From the NCBI RefSeq assembly GCF_019634815.1, contig NZ_JAHCAP010000012.1, positions 1 to 64,000 of the forward strand: a DNA stretch of 64,000 bases, given 5' to 3'. The notes below the pieces were generated by a model. That model ran no database searches, was not told the DNA's origin, and saw only the letters and a list, made by a program, of their open reading frames with translations. Numbering within the stretch: the first letter of the stretch is position 1; every line of letters starts with the position of its first letter. Of the stretch, positions 44,626 through 51,151 are shown one piece after another. The position numbers and the translations under genes are program-made. The DNA is from Dokdonella sp. (GTDB lineage: Bacteria; Pseudomonadota; Gammaproteobacteria; Xanthomonadales; Rhodanobacteraceae).

Positions 44626-45285
44626 TCACACCAGGCGCCGGCGCCGCGCCTCGAACAAAGCCTGGGCAAGATTGGAAACCTGCAGCTTCTCGTAGACGTG
44701 GCGTACATGGGTGTACACCGTCGATGGTCGCGTGCCGGTCATTTCGGAGATGGCCCGGTAACTGTGTCCTTGCGCAGCCAGCTGCAGGACCGCGCGTTCG
44801 CTCTGGGTGAGGCTGACCGGTAGTCCTTGCGGCGGCTTGCGCAGATTTTCCTGCTTGCGCAGAAGGTCCATCAGGCGCTGCGCAATGCTCGGGCTGATGC
44901 ATGAGCCGCCCTGCGAGGCAACGGCAATGGAGTGCGCAATTTCCTCGGTTGGATCGAGCTTCGACGCATAGCCCTTGGCGCCGGCAAGGATCGCCTCGAC
45001 CACGCTGTCTTCGTCGGCAACGGATGAGATCACCAGCACGACCGGTGGCTGCGGTAGCGCGCAGGCATGGACGATCGCATCGATGCCCGATCCATCGGGC
45101 AAGACGAGGTCGGCCAGCAGCAGGTCGCAAGGCTGCTCATCCAGTGCTTGCAAGCACTGCGCCAGCGTTTCGGTTTCCTGCAACTGCATGTCGTACCTGT
45201 CGAGCACGCTGACGGCTTCGCGCACCACCTGACGCGCATTAGGGTCATCTTCCAGCAGCAGTACCCGCAAGGCCCTATCCCCCAT
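44626..45285 (-). CDS. NarL/FixJ-type response regulator
   Basis: 219 aa. Receiver domain (about 1-125) with acidic pair Asp13/Asp14, phospho-acceptor Asp59 in LLADLVLPDGSG and Lys109 in GAKGYASK; LuxR-type HTH at about 150-210 (LTQSERAVLQLAAQGHSYRAISEMTGTRPSTVYTH split over the segment). It should bind DNA as a phosphorylated dimer. First gene of the operon; the kinase gene begins at or just after its stop. Start ATG at 45285 rather than the open frame upstream. Confidence 0.92.
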   Translation of the reverse strand: MGDRALRVLLLEDDPNARQVVREAVSVLDRYDMQLQETETLAQCLQALDEQPCDLLLADLVLPDGSGIDAIVHACALPQPPVVLVISSVADEDSVVEAILAGAKGYASKLDPTEEIAHSIAVASQGGSCISPSIAQRLMDLLRKQENLRKPPQGLPVSLTQSERAVLQLAAQGHSYRAISEMTGTRPSTVYTHVRHVYEKLQVSNLAQALFEARRRRLV

Positions 45286-45708
45286 CGTCACCACACCAAG
45301 GCCGCGCGCCCATGAAATGCCGCGTGCCGACCGACCCAAGCGGCTCGTCGCGATCCATGACCGGGGGCGCAGGCGCCTTCCATCATAGCCAGCGTGCCGC
45401 ACAAACCCGACCGGGTCCTGATTGCATATTGCCCAACCTCATAAGCCTTGGGTAACTGTCTACACAAATTTGTGGACGCATCTTTCATTGGATCGGCGCA
45501 GGATTACTCAGTCGATAGCGCGGGGCTTCATCCCCTGATCGCCCCGCACGGCCATGGATGGCCATCCTTCGACCGCGTGATGCGCACAGCCGCGCCGTGG
45601 GCATCGGCGCGCCGGGATGCAAGGCAGGATCGGCTCGCTCCCTCGTGATCGAACAGATCCACGTGCAGGGGACTCGATGCCCGGACCCTTCCTGCGGAGC
45701 ACGCCCCG
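45286..45708. other. Divergent regulatory gap upstream of the two-component operon
   Basis: 423 bp without a gene. The part at about 45415-45495 is notably AT-rich for this genome. It holds a perfect 12-bp palindrome, CACAAATTTGTG (45463-45474), and a CCCAA/TTGGG inverted repeat (45432-45452). Both lie about 150-190 bp upstream of the response regulator start and are candidate operators, perhaps autoregulatory. No clear -35/-10 pair could be fixed on either strand. Confidence 0.5.
45463..45474. promoter_or_regulatory. 12-bp palindrome, candidate operator
   Basis: CACAAATTTGTG, perfect dyad symmetry, within an AT-rich island between the response-regulator gene and the GFA-like gene. The binding protein is unknown; the adjacent NarL-type regulator is the obvious candidate. 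Confidence 0.4.
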
Positions 45709-46227
45709 ATGACCCTGTCGATTTCCTGCCGTTGCGGTACCAGCCGAATCTTTGCCAGCGGCATCCCGGTGCTGCGCGCGTATTGCCACAGCCAGGCATG
45801 CCGTGAGCTGTTCGGCGGCGCGGTGACTGCCCTTGCCGCATGGCGCCGCAGCGAAGTCGACTTGCCCGCCGGGGCGCGCGCCTTGGCCTGCTTCACGCTC
45901 GGGAACCGCCAATCGAAACGTCATTTCTGCGCCGGCTGCGGCGACATCCTGTTCGCGGAAGATGCCTTGGGTTTTCGCCTGATTCCGGGCCAAGCGCTGG
46001 CCAATGCTGGCCACGGCGCCGTGCCCGAGCGTTTTGCACCGATCATGCACGTCAACTATTCGCAGCGGCAATTCGACGTTGCCGACAACCTGCCCAAGTA
46101 CCTGGAGCGCCCGGGCGGGCCGATGTACGACGGCCTGCGCGCGCCACCGCGCCCACCACGCTCGCTCGAGATCCCCGTCTCGATGCAACAGGTGCGGGCC
46201 CTCCGAGGCAACGCAAAGATTCTTTGA
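45709..46227 (+). CDS. GFA/CENP-V-type zinc-binding protein
   Basis: 172 aa. Cys pattern CRCG near residue 8, a YCHSQAC segment and FCAGCGDILF near residue 76 match the glutathione-dependent formaldehyde-activating enzyme fold, a small zinc-binding beta domain. Here the C-terminal half (FAPIMHVNYSQRQFDV...LPKYLE) is longer than in plain GFA and resembles DUF6151-type members. True function unknown; no formaldehyde genes nearby. It is the first plus-strand gene before the envelope locus, 112 bp upstream of it. Confidence 0.72.
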   Translation: MTLSISCRCGTSRIFASGIPVLRAYCHSQACRELFGGAVTALAAWRRSEVDLPAGARALACFTLGNRQSKRHFCAGCGDILFAEDALGFRLIPGQALANAGHGAVPERFAPIMHVNYSQRQFDVADNLPKYLERPGGPMYDGLRAPPRPPRSLEIPVSMQQVRALRGNAKIL

Positions 46228-46339
46228 ACCTCTCCAGCCGAGTCCGCGACTCAAATGCCAGACGCCACCGGCACGGCGTCGCGCACTCAACGAGTTCCGT
46301 GCCGGAACCCCAAATTCCAATTCACCCCTGGAGACATCC

Positions 46340-46813
46340 ATGAAGACCAAGATTGCCGCCGCCCTGCTGATTTCCCTCGCCATGTCCGGCGCCGCCTTCG
46401 CACAGAAGAGCAAGTCCCAAGTCAAGATCGACAACGTCATCGTGACCAACGCAGCCGTCATGGGTTCCACGGCCAAGCAGAACATCGACATCGGCAATGC
46501 GAAGGACGGCGGCCAGTCGAAGGTCACCGCCAAGAACGTGATCGCGACCAACGCGGCCGTCATGGGTTCGACCGCGGAACAGAACCTCAAGCTCGGCAAT
46601 GCCAGCGATGGTGGCAAGGCGACGCTCAAGGCCGACAACATCATCGTCACCAACGCCGCCGTGATGGGTTCGACCGCCAAGCAGAACGTCAAGCTCGCCA
46701 ACGCGGCCAACGGTGGCGAGGCCACCCTGACGACCAAGAACGTGATCGTCACAAATGCCGCCGTGATGGGCTCCACGGCCAAGCAGAACGTGAACGTCGG
46801 CAACGCCGAATAA
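46340..46813 (+). CDS. Exported protein of four 34-residue repeats, putative fibre subunit
   Basis: 157 aa. Signal peptide cleaved after AAFA (residue 21). The mature chain is almost entirely four repeats with an exact 34-residue period, each carrying NAAVMGSTAxQN at positions 37-48, 71-82, 105-116 and 139-150, then a variable GNAxxGG turn. No Cys. The Asn/Gln/Gly/Ser-rich, alternately hydrophobic units (VKIDNVIVTN type) fit a beta-solenoid or curlin-like amyloid. A CsgG-like pore is encoded two genes downstream. No close family recognised. CTGGAG precedes the ATG. A hairpin follows the gene. Confidence 0.75.
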   Translation: MKTKIAAALLISLAMSGAAFAQKSKSQVKIDNVIVTNAAVMGSTAKQNIDIGNAKDGGQSKVTAKNVIATNAAVMGSTAEQNLKLGNASDGGKATLKADNIIVTNAAVMGSTAKQNVKLANAANGGEATLTTKNVIVTNAAVMGSTAKQNVNVGNAE

Positions 46814-46840
46814 GCCGAGTTTTCGCGCGAGTTCGCACCA

Positions 46841-46863
46841 GGCGGCGGGATTTCCCCGCCGCC
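46841..46863 (+). terminator. Intercistronic hairpin after the repeat-protein gene
   Basis: GGCGGCGGG (46841-46849), loop ATTTC, CCCGCCGCC (46855-46863). A strong 9-bp stem without a T-run between the putative subunit gene and the assembly genes; it could attenuate transcription or stabilise the upstream message so that subunit is made in excess. Confidence 0.6.
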
Positions 46864-46886
46864 ATCCCGCATTGGGAGGACCAGTG

Positions 46887-47192
46887 ATGAAGACGGCATT
46901 GTTTGCATTCACCTTGCTTGCGTGCGCATCGGCCCATGCCGGCAGCATCGGCGCAGCCATCAAGGATCTCGACGACGGCACACGCGCCAGCGTGGTCAAG
47001 GAGCTGTCGAAGATGCATCGCTACCAGGACGACAAGGACGGCAAGAACCCGGCCGGGACCCGCGGCCAGAGCAGCGACAGCTGCGACATGAACGTCAATT
47101 CGTCAAACAACGACGCAAGGCCGGGCATGCGTACTCCACGCAAGCCGATTACCGTGGTGACCGGCAACATCGTGCAGATATGCAACCGGTGA
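46887..47192 (+). CDS. Small exported protein, unknown
   Basis: 101 aa. Signal peptide MKTALFAFTLLACASAHAG, then a charged, helix-like segment (SIGAAIKDLDDGTRASVVKE) and a polar C-terminal half with two cysteines (DSCDMNVNSSNND and VQICNR) that could form a disulfide. No family recognised. GGGAGG before the ATG at 46887. Its end overlaps the CsgG-like gene. Size and position recall the accessory proteins of curli/holdfast loci, by context only. Confidence 0.65.
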   Translation: MKTALFAFTLLACASAHAGSIGAAIKDLDDGTRASVVKELSKMHRYQDDKDGKNPAGTRGQSSDSCDMNVNSSNNDARPGMRTPRKPITVVTGNIVQICNR

Positions 47193-48733
47193 AACATCAG
47201 GCCTTACGGGTCACCGCCGGCGTCTGCCTGCTGGTATTCATCGCCGGCCTCGCCGGGTGCCAGACCCTGTCTGACACCCGCACTCCCGTGGTCAAGGAAT
47301 ATGGCCAGCGTCGGCAAAGCACGATGCTGCCGGTGCAGCGCGTGGTGACCGATTTCGACAAGCCGCTGCGCTGCATGGACGAGTTGCTCGAGACCTATGG
47401 CGCGCGCGCGTCGCTGTTGGTCGAGGACCTCAACGACAAGACCGCCAAGGTCTCGGTCGGCACCACCCAGATGTTCCTCTCGGCGATGTCGCAGATGACA
47501 CGACGCAGCCAGGCGATCCGCACGATGGCCTATGGCGATGATGTCAAGAACCTCAGCTCCTACATGCTGCAATCCAATTCCCTGTCGGCGTTCCAGGCGG
47601 ACCTGATCCCGACCTACACCGTGCGTGGATCGATCACCCAGTTCGACGACAACCTCGCCAAGAAGACCGCCGATGCCGGCCTCACCCTGGGCATTGCGAG
47701 CAAGAATTTCCTCGGCGTCGGCGCATCTCGCAGCACTTCGATCAACATGCTCGCGCTGGACCTGACCGTGGTGCGCTCGGCGGATTTCACGATCGTGCCT
47801 GGGGTGAATTCGCGCAACAGCGCGGCGATCCTGCAGGAAGGCGATGGCATCGACGGTGAAGCCGCGTTTTCCAAGCTCGGCATCAACTACATGACGAGCT
47901 TTTCGAAGTCCGACGGCAAGGCGGTTGCCGTGCGCAACCTGGTCGAACTTTCCGCGATCGAACTGATCGGCAAACTGACCAAGGTGCCGTATTGGAAATG
48001 CCTCGGCGTGGATCAATCCAACCCCGACATCGCAGCGGAGATCGAGGATTGGCAGGACGGCATGGGCGGCGCCGAAAAGCTCGCGTTCTACATCCGCCAC
48101 CTCACCGCGATCGGCCTGCTGCCCGACGATGGCAAGCCAACGGACCCAAATGTGTTCAAGACCGCCTTGCGCCGCTACTTCGACGTGCTCGGCGTGCCCT
48201 ACACGGGCGAGTTCTCGCTGGCCCTGATGCGCGCGCACTTTGCGGCGGACCAGAACCAGGTGATGGCCAAGCTCGAACAGCAAGGCAAACCCAATCTCAA
48301 GATCGCCCTGCAGGCCCTGCCCGTGGATCCTGCCCGCCCGAACTCCGTGCGTTTTCGCCTGACGCCTAGCATCGACGCCAGCGTCTACTGCTTCCTCAGG
48401 GACGAAACCGGGGCCACCGCCCGCGTCTTCCCCAACCGCTGGCAAGCCCAGTCGCGCGTGGCGGCAGGGCATGCGGTCGATCTGCCAGGCGGTCGCTTCC
48501 AGATCACGGCCGCGGCGGCCGCGCAATACCTGCAGTGTTTTGCCACGCGCAGCAGCGTCGACAGCACGCTCGGCGTTGCCTTGCCGGGCGGAGACCTCAA
48601 GCCCCTTGCCAAGGTGGGTGACCTGGGCGTATTGCGCAACGTGTTTTCCAGCCTGGCGCCCGAGCACGCCGTGGCCACGATTGAATTCACAGGGGTTGGC
48701 GCAGCCTTTTCCGCCAAGCCATCGGGAGGCTGA
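47180..48733 (+). CDS. CsgG/HfaB-like outer-membrane lipoprotein with DUF4384-like C-domain
   Basis: 517 aa. Lipobox LAGC with Cys27. The N-terminal ~270 residues have CsgG/HfaB features: FDKPLRCMDELLETYG, TYTVRGSITQFDDN, SKNFLGVGASRSTSINMLALDL, and SDGKAVAVRNLVELSAIELIGKL. CsgG forms the nonameric outer-membrane pore that secretes curli subunits; HfaB does the same for holdfast proteins. Residues about 385-460 (VRFRLTPSIDASVYCFLRDE, VFPNRW, LPGGRF) resemble DUF4384, which often accompanies caspase or CsgG domains. ATG at 47180 or GTG at 47189, overlapping the previous gene. Family call moderate; no search was run. Confidence 0.68.
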   Translation: MQPVKHQALRVTAGVCLLVFIAGLAGCQTLSDTRTPVVKEYGQRRQSTMLPVQRVVTDFDKPLRCMDELLETYGARASLLVEDLNDKTAKVSVGTTQMFLSAMSQMTRRSQAIRTMAYGDDVKNLSSYMLQSNSLSAFQADLIPTYTVRGSITQFDDNLAKKTADAGLTLGIASKNFLGVGASRSTSINMLALDLTVVRSADFTIVPGVNSRNSAAILQEGDGIDGEAAFSKLGINYMTSFSKSDGKAVAVRNLVELSAIELIGKLTKVPYWKCLGVDQSNPDIAAEIEDWQDGMGGAEKLAFYIRHLTAIGLLPDDGKPTDPNVFKTALRRYFDVLGVPYTGEFSLALMRAHFAADQNQVMAKLEQQGKPNLKIALQALPVDPARPNSVRFRLTPSIDASVYCFLRDETGATARVFPNRWQAQSRVAAGHAVDLPGGRFQITAAAAAQYLQCFATRSSVDSTLGVALPGGDLKPLAKVGDLGVLRNVFSSLAPEHAVATIEFTGVGAAFSAKPSGG

Positions 48734-48736
48734 GCC

Positions 48737-49081
48737 ATGACGATCTTTCGTGCCATTCCACTGTTGCAGGCAGTTGCACTGGTCCTGTGCATCGCCCATG
48801 CAACTCATGCCACGGCCGGCGTCGCGCCGGCCCCCGGGAGCAGCGGCAACGCGCCCGAGGCGCGCGGGCTGGGTGAAATAGACTCGATCGACGCACGCGC
48901 CCTGCAGGTTTCACCTCGTACGAGCCGCACCCTGCGCTGTTGGCAAAAGGGCAAGCTCATCATCGAGCGTCAGGTCGCGCAGCTGCCGATCGAGGAAGAC
49001 AAGACGGTCAACGTGCCCGCGGCAGGTGGCCGCAGCCTGCGCCTGTACGACCTCGACAACTCCACATGTCTGGTCGAATGA
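48737..49081 (+). CDS. Small exported protein, unknown
   Basis: 114 aa. Hydrophobic N-terminus to about residue 27 (ending THATAG) consistent with a signal peptide, then a short beta-rich domain (LRCWQKGKLIIERQVAQLP, LRLYDLDNSTCLVE) with two Cys. No family recognised. Three bp after the CsgG-like gene and overlapping the sigma gene start (ATGA), so it is translated with both. Confidence 0.62.
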   Translation: MTIFRAIPLLQAVALVLCIAHATHATAGVAPAPGSSGNAPEARGLGEIDSIDARALQVSPRTSRTLRCWQKGKLIIERQVAQLPIEEDKTVNVPAAGGRSLRLYDLDNSTCLVE

Positions 49082-49722
49082 GCGCCGCGAACATCCACGC
49101 CGCCGCCCGGCCGATCCATGGCCATGGCGATCTGGACAACGCGACCGCGTCGTACCTGCTCAAGCGCGTCGCGGACAAGGATCAGGCTGCGTTCGTGACG
49201 ATCCACCGCGCGATGGGGCGGCGGGTATTTGCCTACGCGATGCGCTTGCTGGGTGACCACGAGCAAGCCGAGGAAGTGGTTTCCGACACGATGTTCGAAG
49301 TCTGGAAGAACCCGCAGCGGTTTGATGGCCTGTCGCGCTTCTCGACCTGGGTCATCGGCATCGCCAGACACCGCGCTCTCGACCGCATGCGCTCGCCGAC
49401 CCGAATGATCGACGGTGCCGCAGTCGAGATCGATGACGCGCTGCCCGACGACGGGCCGAGCCTCGAGGAAGGCGTCGCCGCCCAGCAGCGTGAGGGCAGC
49501 GTGCGCAATTGCATGGACAAGCTGTCCGACGTCCATCGCGAATGCCTGCATCTGGTGTTCTATGAAGGTGCCCCTCTCGTTGAGGTAGCCAGCATGCAGG
49601 GTTGTCCCGAGAACACCGTCAAGACGCGCCTGTTTCACGCGCGCCAGAAGATCCGGAACTGCCTGCGCCTGATGATGATCAGCGAAGGGCATAACAGACC
49701 CAAGGTGGTCCACCATGCTTGA
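49078..49722 (+). CDS. ECF-type sigma factor of the envelope locus
   Basis: 214 aa. Sigma2 with RRVFAYAMRLLGDHEQAEEV and STWVIGIARHRALDRMR; sigma4 with HRECLHLVFYEGAPLVEVA and NTVKTRLFHARQKIRNCLR. Strongly similar to the product at 31322-31945 across its length. The ATG overlaps the preceding stop (ATGA), and the next gene, a putative anti-sigma factor, overlaps its end by 8 bp. Its position inside the operon suggests autogenous control of the locus. Confidence 0.9.
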   Translation: MSAANIHAAARPIHGHGDLDNATASYLLKRVADKDQAAFVTIHRAMGRRVFAYAMRLLGDHEQAEEVVSDTMFEVWKNPQRFDGLSRFSTWVIGIARHRALDRMRSPTRMIDGAAVEIDDALPDDGPSLEEGVAAQQREGSVRNCMDKLSDVHRECLHLVFYEGAPLVEVASMQGCPENTVKTRLFHARQKIRNCLRLMMISEGHNRPKVVHHA

Positions 49723-50386
49723 TGAATCCATTTCCGCCCTGCCCTGGTATGTGAACGCGACGCTCGCCGAACCCGAGCGTGCCGACATTGCCCGTCGCCT
49801 GCGCACGGAACCGGCCTTGCGCAATGAGCTCCTGTTCTGGGAAGAACTTGCCGCAACGCAATGCAGGCACATGGCGGTCGCCGAGGATATTGCCCTGCAG
49901 CGCACCCTCGATCGAATCCAGCTGGAGGAGCGCCTTCAATCAACGACCAAACCGGCGGGTTGGCTGCGCAGCTGGTTTGCCCAAGGGCGTTCACGTCCGA
50001 TGTCCTGGCTCGGACCGGCACTGGCCGGCGGGCTTGTGGTCGCAGTTGCGCAATTTCTGCTCCCGGATCGCCCGCCGCATGTGGATACGCAGCTGATGCG
50101 TGGTGCCCCGGCAGGGGTGGCGCGGCCGACCACGATGGGCGTCGATAGCGCCTTGCTGCGCGTGGTGTTTGATCCTGCCACGACCGAAGGCGAGATCCGA
50201 TTGCTGGTTGCCGCCCAGAATGCCTCCATCGTCGGCGGTCCTGGCGCAGGCGGTGAATACTATCTCGCCGTGCCCCAGCAACGCGTGATCGCTGCAATCG
50301 ATGCGCTGCGCACCACCGGCGCGGTGCGTGAAGTGGCCGGCGTCGAATCGCTGCCGCCGACGCGCACCGGAGCGCAATCGAATTGA
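49715..50386 (+). CDS. Putative membrane anti-sigma factor
   Basis: 223 aa. A cytoplasmic N-terminal ~95 residues (LPWYVNATLAEPERADIARRL, resembling anti-sigma N-domains without an obvious zinc HxxxCxxC motif), one membrane helix (about 96-115, WLGPALAGGLVVAVAQFLL) and a periplasmic C-domain of about 110 residues. Position directly after and overlapping the sigma gene supports the role. The identity of the signal is unknown; the periplasmic part (VRVVFDPATTEGEIRLLV-like) shows no protease motif. Confidence 0.7.
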   Translation: MLDESISALPWYVNATLAEPERADIARRLRTEPALRNELLFWEELAATQCRHMAVAEDIALQRTLDRIQLEERLQSTTKPAGWLRSWFAQGRSRPMSWLGPALAGGLVVAVAQFLLPDRPPHVDTQLMRGAPAGVARPTTMGVDSALLRVVFDPATTEGEIRLLVAAQNASIVGGPGAGGEYYLAVPQQRVIAAIDALRTTGAVREVAGVESLPPTRTGAQSN

Positions 50387-50440
50387 ACCTCACCGGCTCA
50401 TCGCACGACCCAAGCCGGTAACAACCCCTGGAGCATGATC

Positions 50441-51055
50441 ATGAAATCTTCCCCTGTATGGATGCTCGTCCTTGGCCTTGCGTTCGCGCCTTTCGCATAT
50501 TCACAACAGGCCCGCTACGTGGGCGAGAACGAGGTGCCGCGCCCCATCGACGTCGCGCGTGCGCTGGCCGGCAGCAACTTCAAACCACACGTGCGCAAGC
50601 GCGGCCTGTCGATGGACGAGCCTGCTGCTGCGCAAGCGGCGGCCGATTCTGTCTCGGCCGCGAACGGCCCTTCCACGCCTGAAGTCGCTGCCGCGACGCC
50701 CGTGGAACCGGCAGCGCCAGGTGGCGCGCTCGACGTCGCGATCGGTTTTGCATTGGGCTCCGCCGCGCTGCGACCGCAGGCCTCTGCGCAACTCGATGCG
50801 ATCGCCGAAGGGCTCAAGTTGCTCGATTCCAGCCAGGTGATCATCATCGATGGCCATACGGACGCCACCGGTACGCCCGCGTTCAACGAGGTGCTTTCAC
50901 GCCACCGCGCGGAAACCGTCAAGCTCTATCTGGAGCAACACCACAACTTCCCGGCGTCGCGCCTGCGCACCCAGGGCTTTGGCCAGCGGGCGCCGCTCGA
51001 TCCGGCCAACCCACTGGACCCGCGCAACCGCCGCGTGCAATTCCATCTGGGCTGA
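50441..51055 (+). CDS. OmpA-domain (peptidoglycan-binding) protein
   Basis: 204 aa. Signal peptide (MKSSPVWMLVLGLAFAPFAYSQ), an Ala/Pro-rich linker to about residue 95, then an OmpA_C domain (IGFALGSAALRPQASAQLDA, IIIDGHTDATGTPAFNEVLSRHRAETV, RLRTQGFGQRAP, NRRVQFHLG). It should be periplasmic and bind diaminopimelate in peptidoglycan, anchoring the envelope complex. No lipobox. GGAG seven bases upstream favours the ATG at 50441 over the one at 50435. Confidence 0.88.
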   Translation: MKSSPVWMLVLGLAFAPFAYSQQARYVGENEVPRPIDVARALAGSNFKPHVRKRGLSMDEPAAAQAAADSVSAANGPSTPEVAAATPVEPAAPGGALDVAIGFALGSAALRPQASAQLDAIAEGLKLLDSSQVIIIDGHTDATGTPAFNEVLSRHRAETVKLYLEQHHNFPASRLRTQGFGQRAPLDPANPLDPRNRRVQFHLG

Positions 51056-51073
51056 ACCCTGCAGCTTCGGACT

Positions 51074-51102
51074 GGCGCGAGCGCGCGAACGACGCTCGCG
51101 CC
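51074..51102 (+). terminator. Hairpin downstream of the OmpA-domain gene
   Basis: GGCGCGAGCG (51074-51083) and CGCTCGCGCC (51093-51102) form a perfect 10-bp stem with a 9-nt loop, 18 bp past the stop and 50 bp before the next start. It may partly separate the beta-barrel and caspase genes from the sigma operon. Confidence 0.6.
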
Positions 51103-51151
51103 GCCCTGTTGGCGACATGGACCCTGATTCGTTCGACAAAGGATGGCCCTG

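Noticed and set aside
46420..46810. CRISPR-like array, because of regularly spaced repeats of about 102 bp
   Set aside because: The repeats encode a continuous protein with a signal peptide, differ at synonymous sites, and no cas genes are present.
46255..46887. 210-codon frame overlapping the repeat protein in another phase
   Set aside because: Its apparent repeats simply mirror the DNA-level repeats of the gene at 46340-46813; it lacks a signal peptide and sensible composition.
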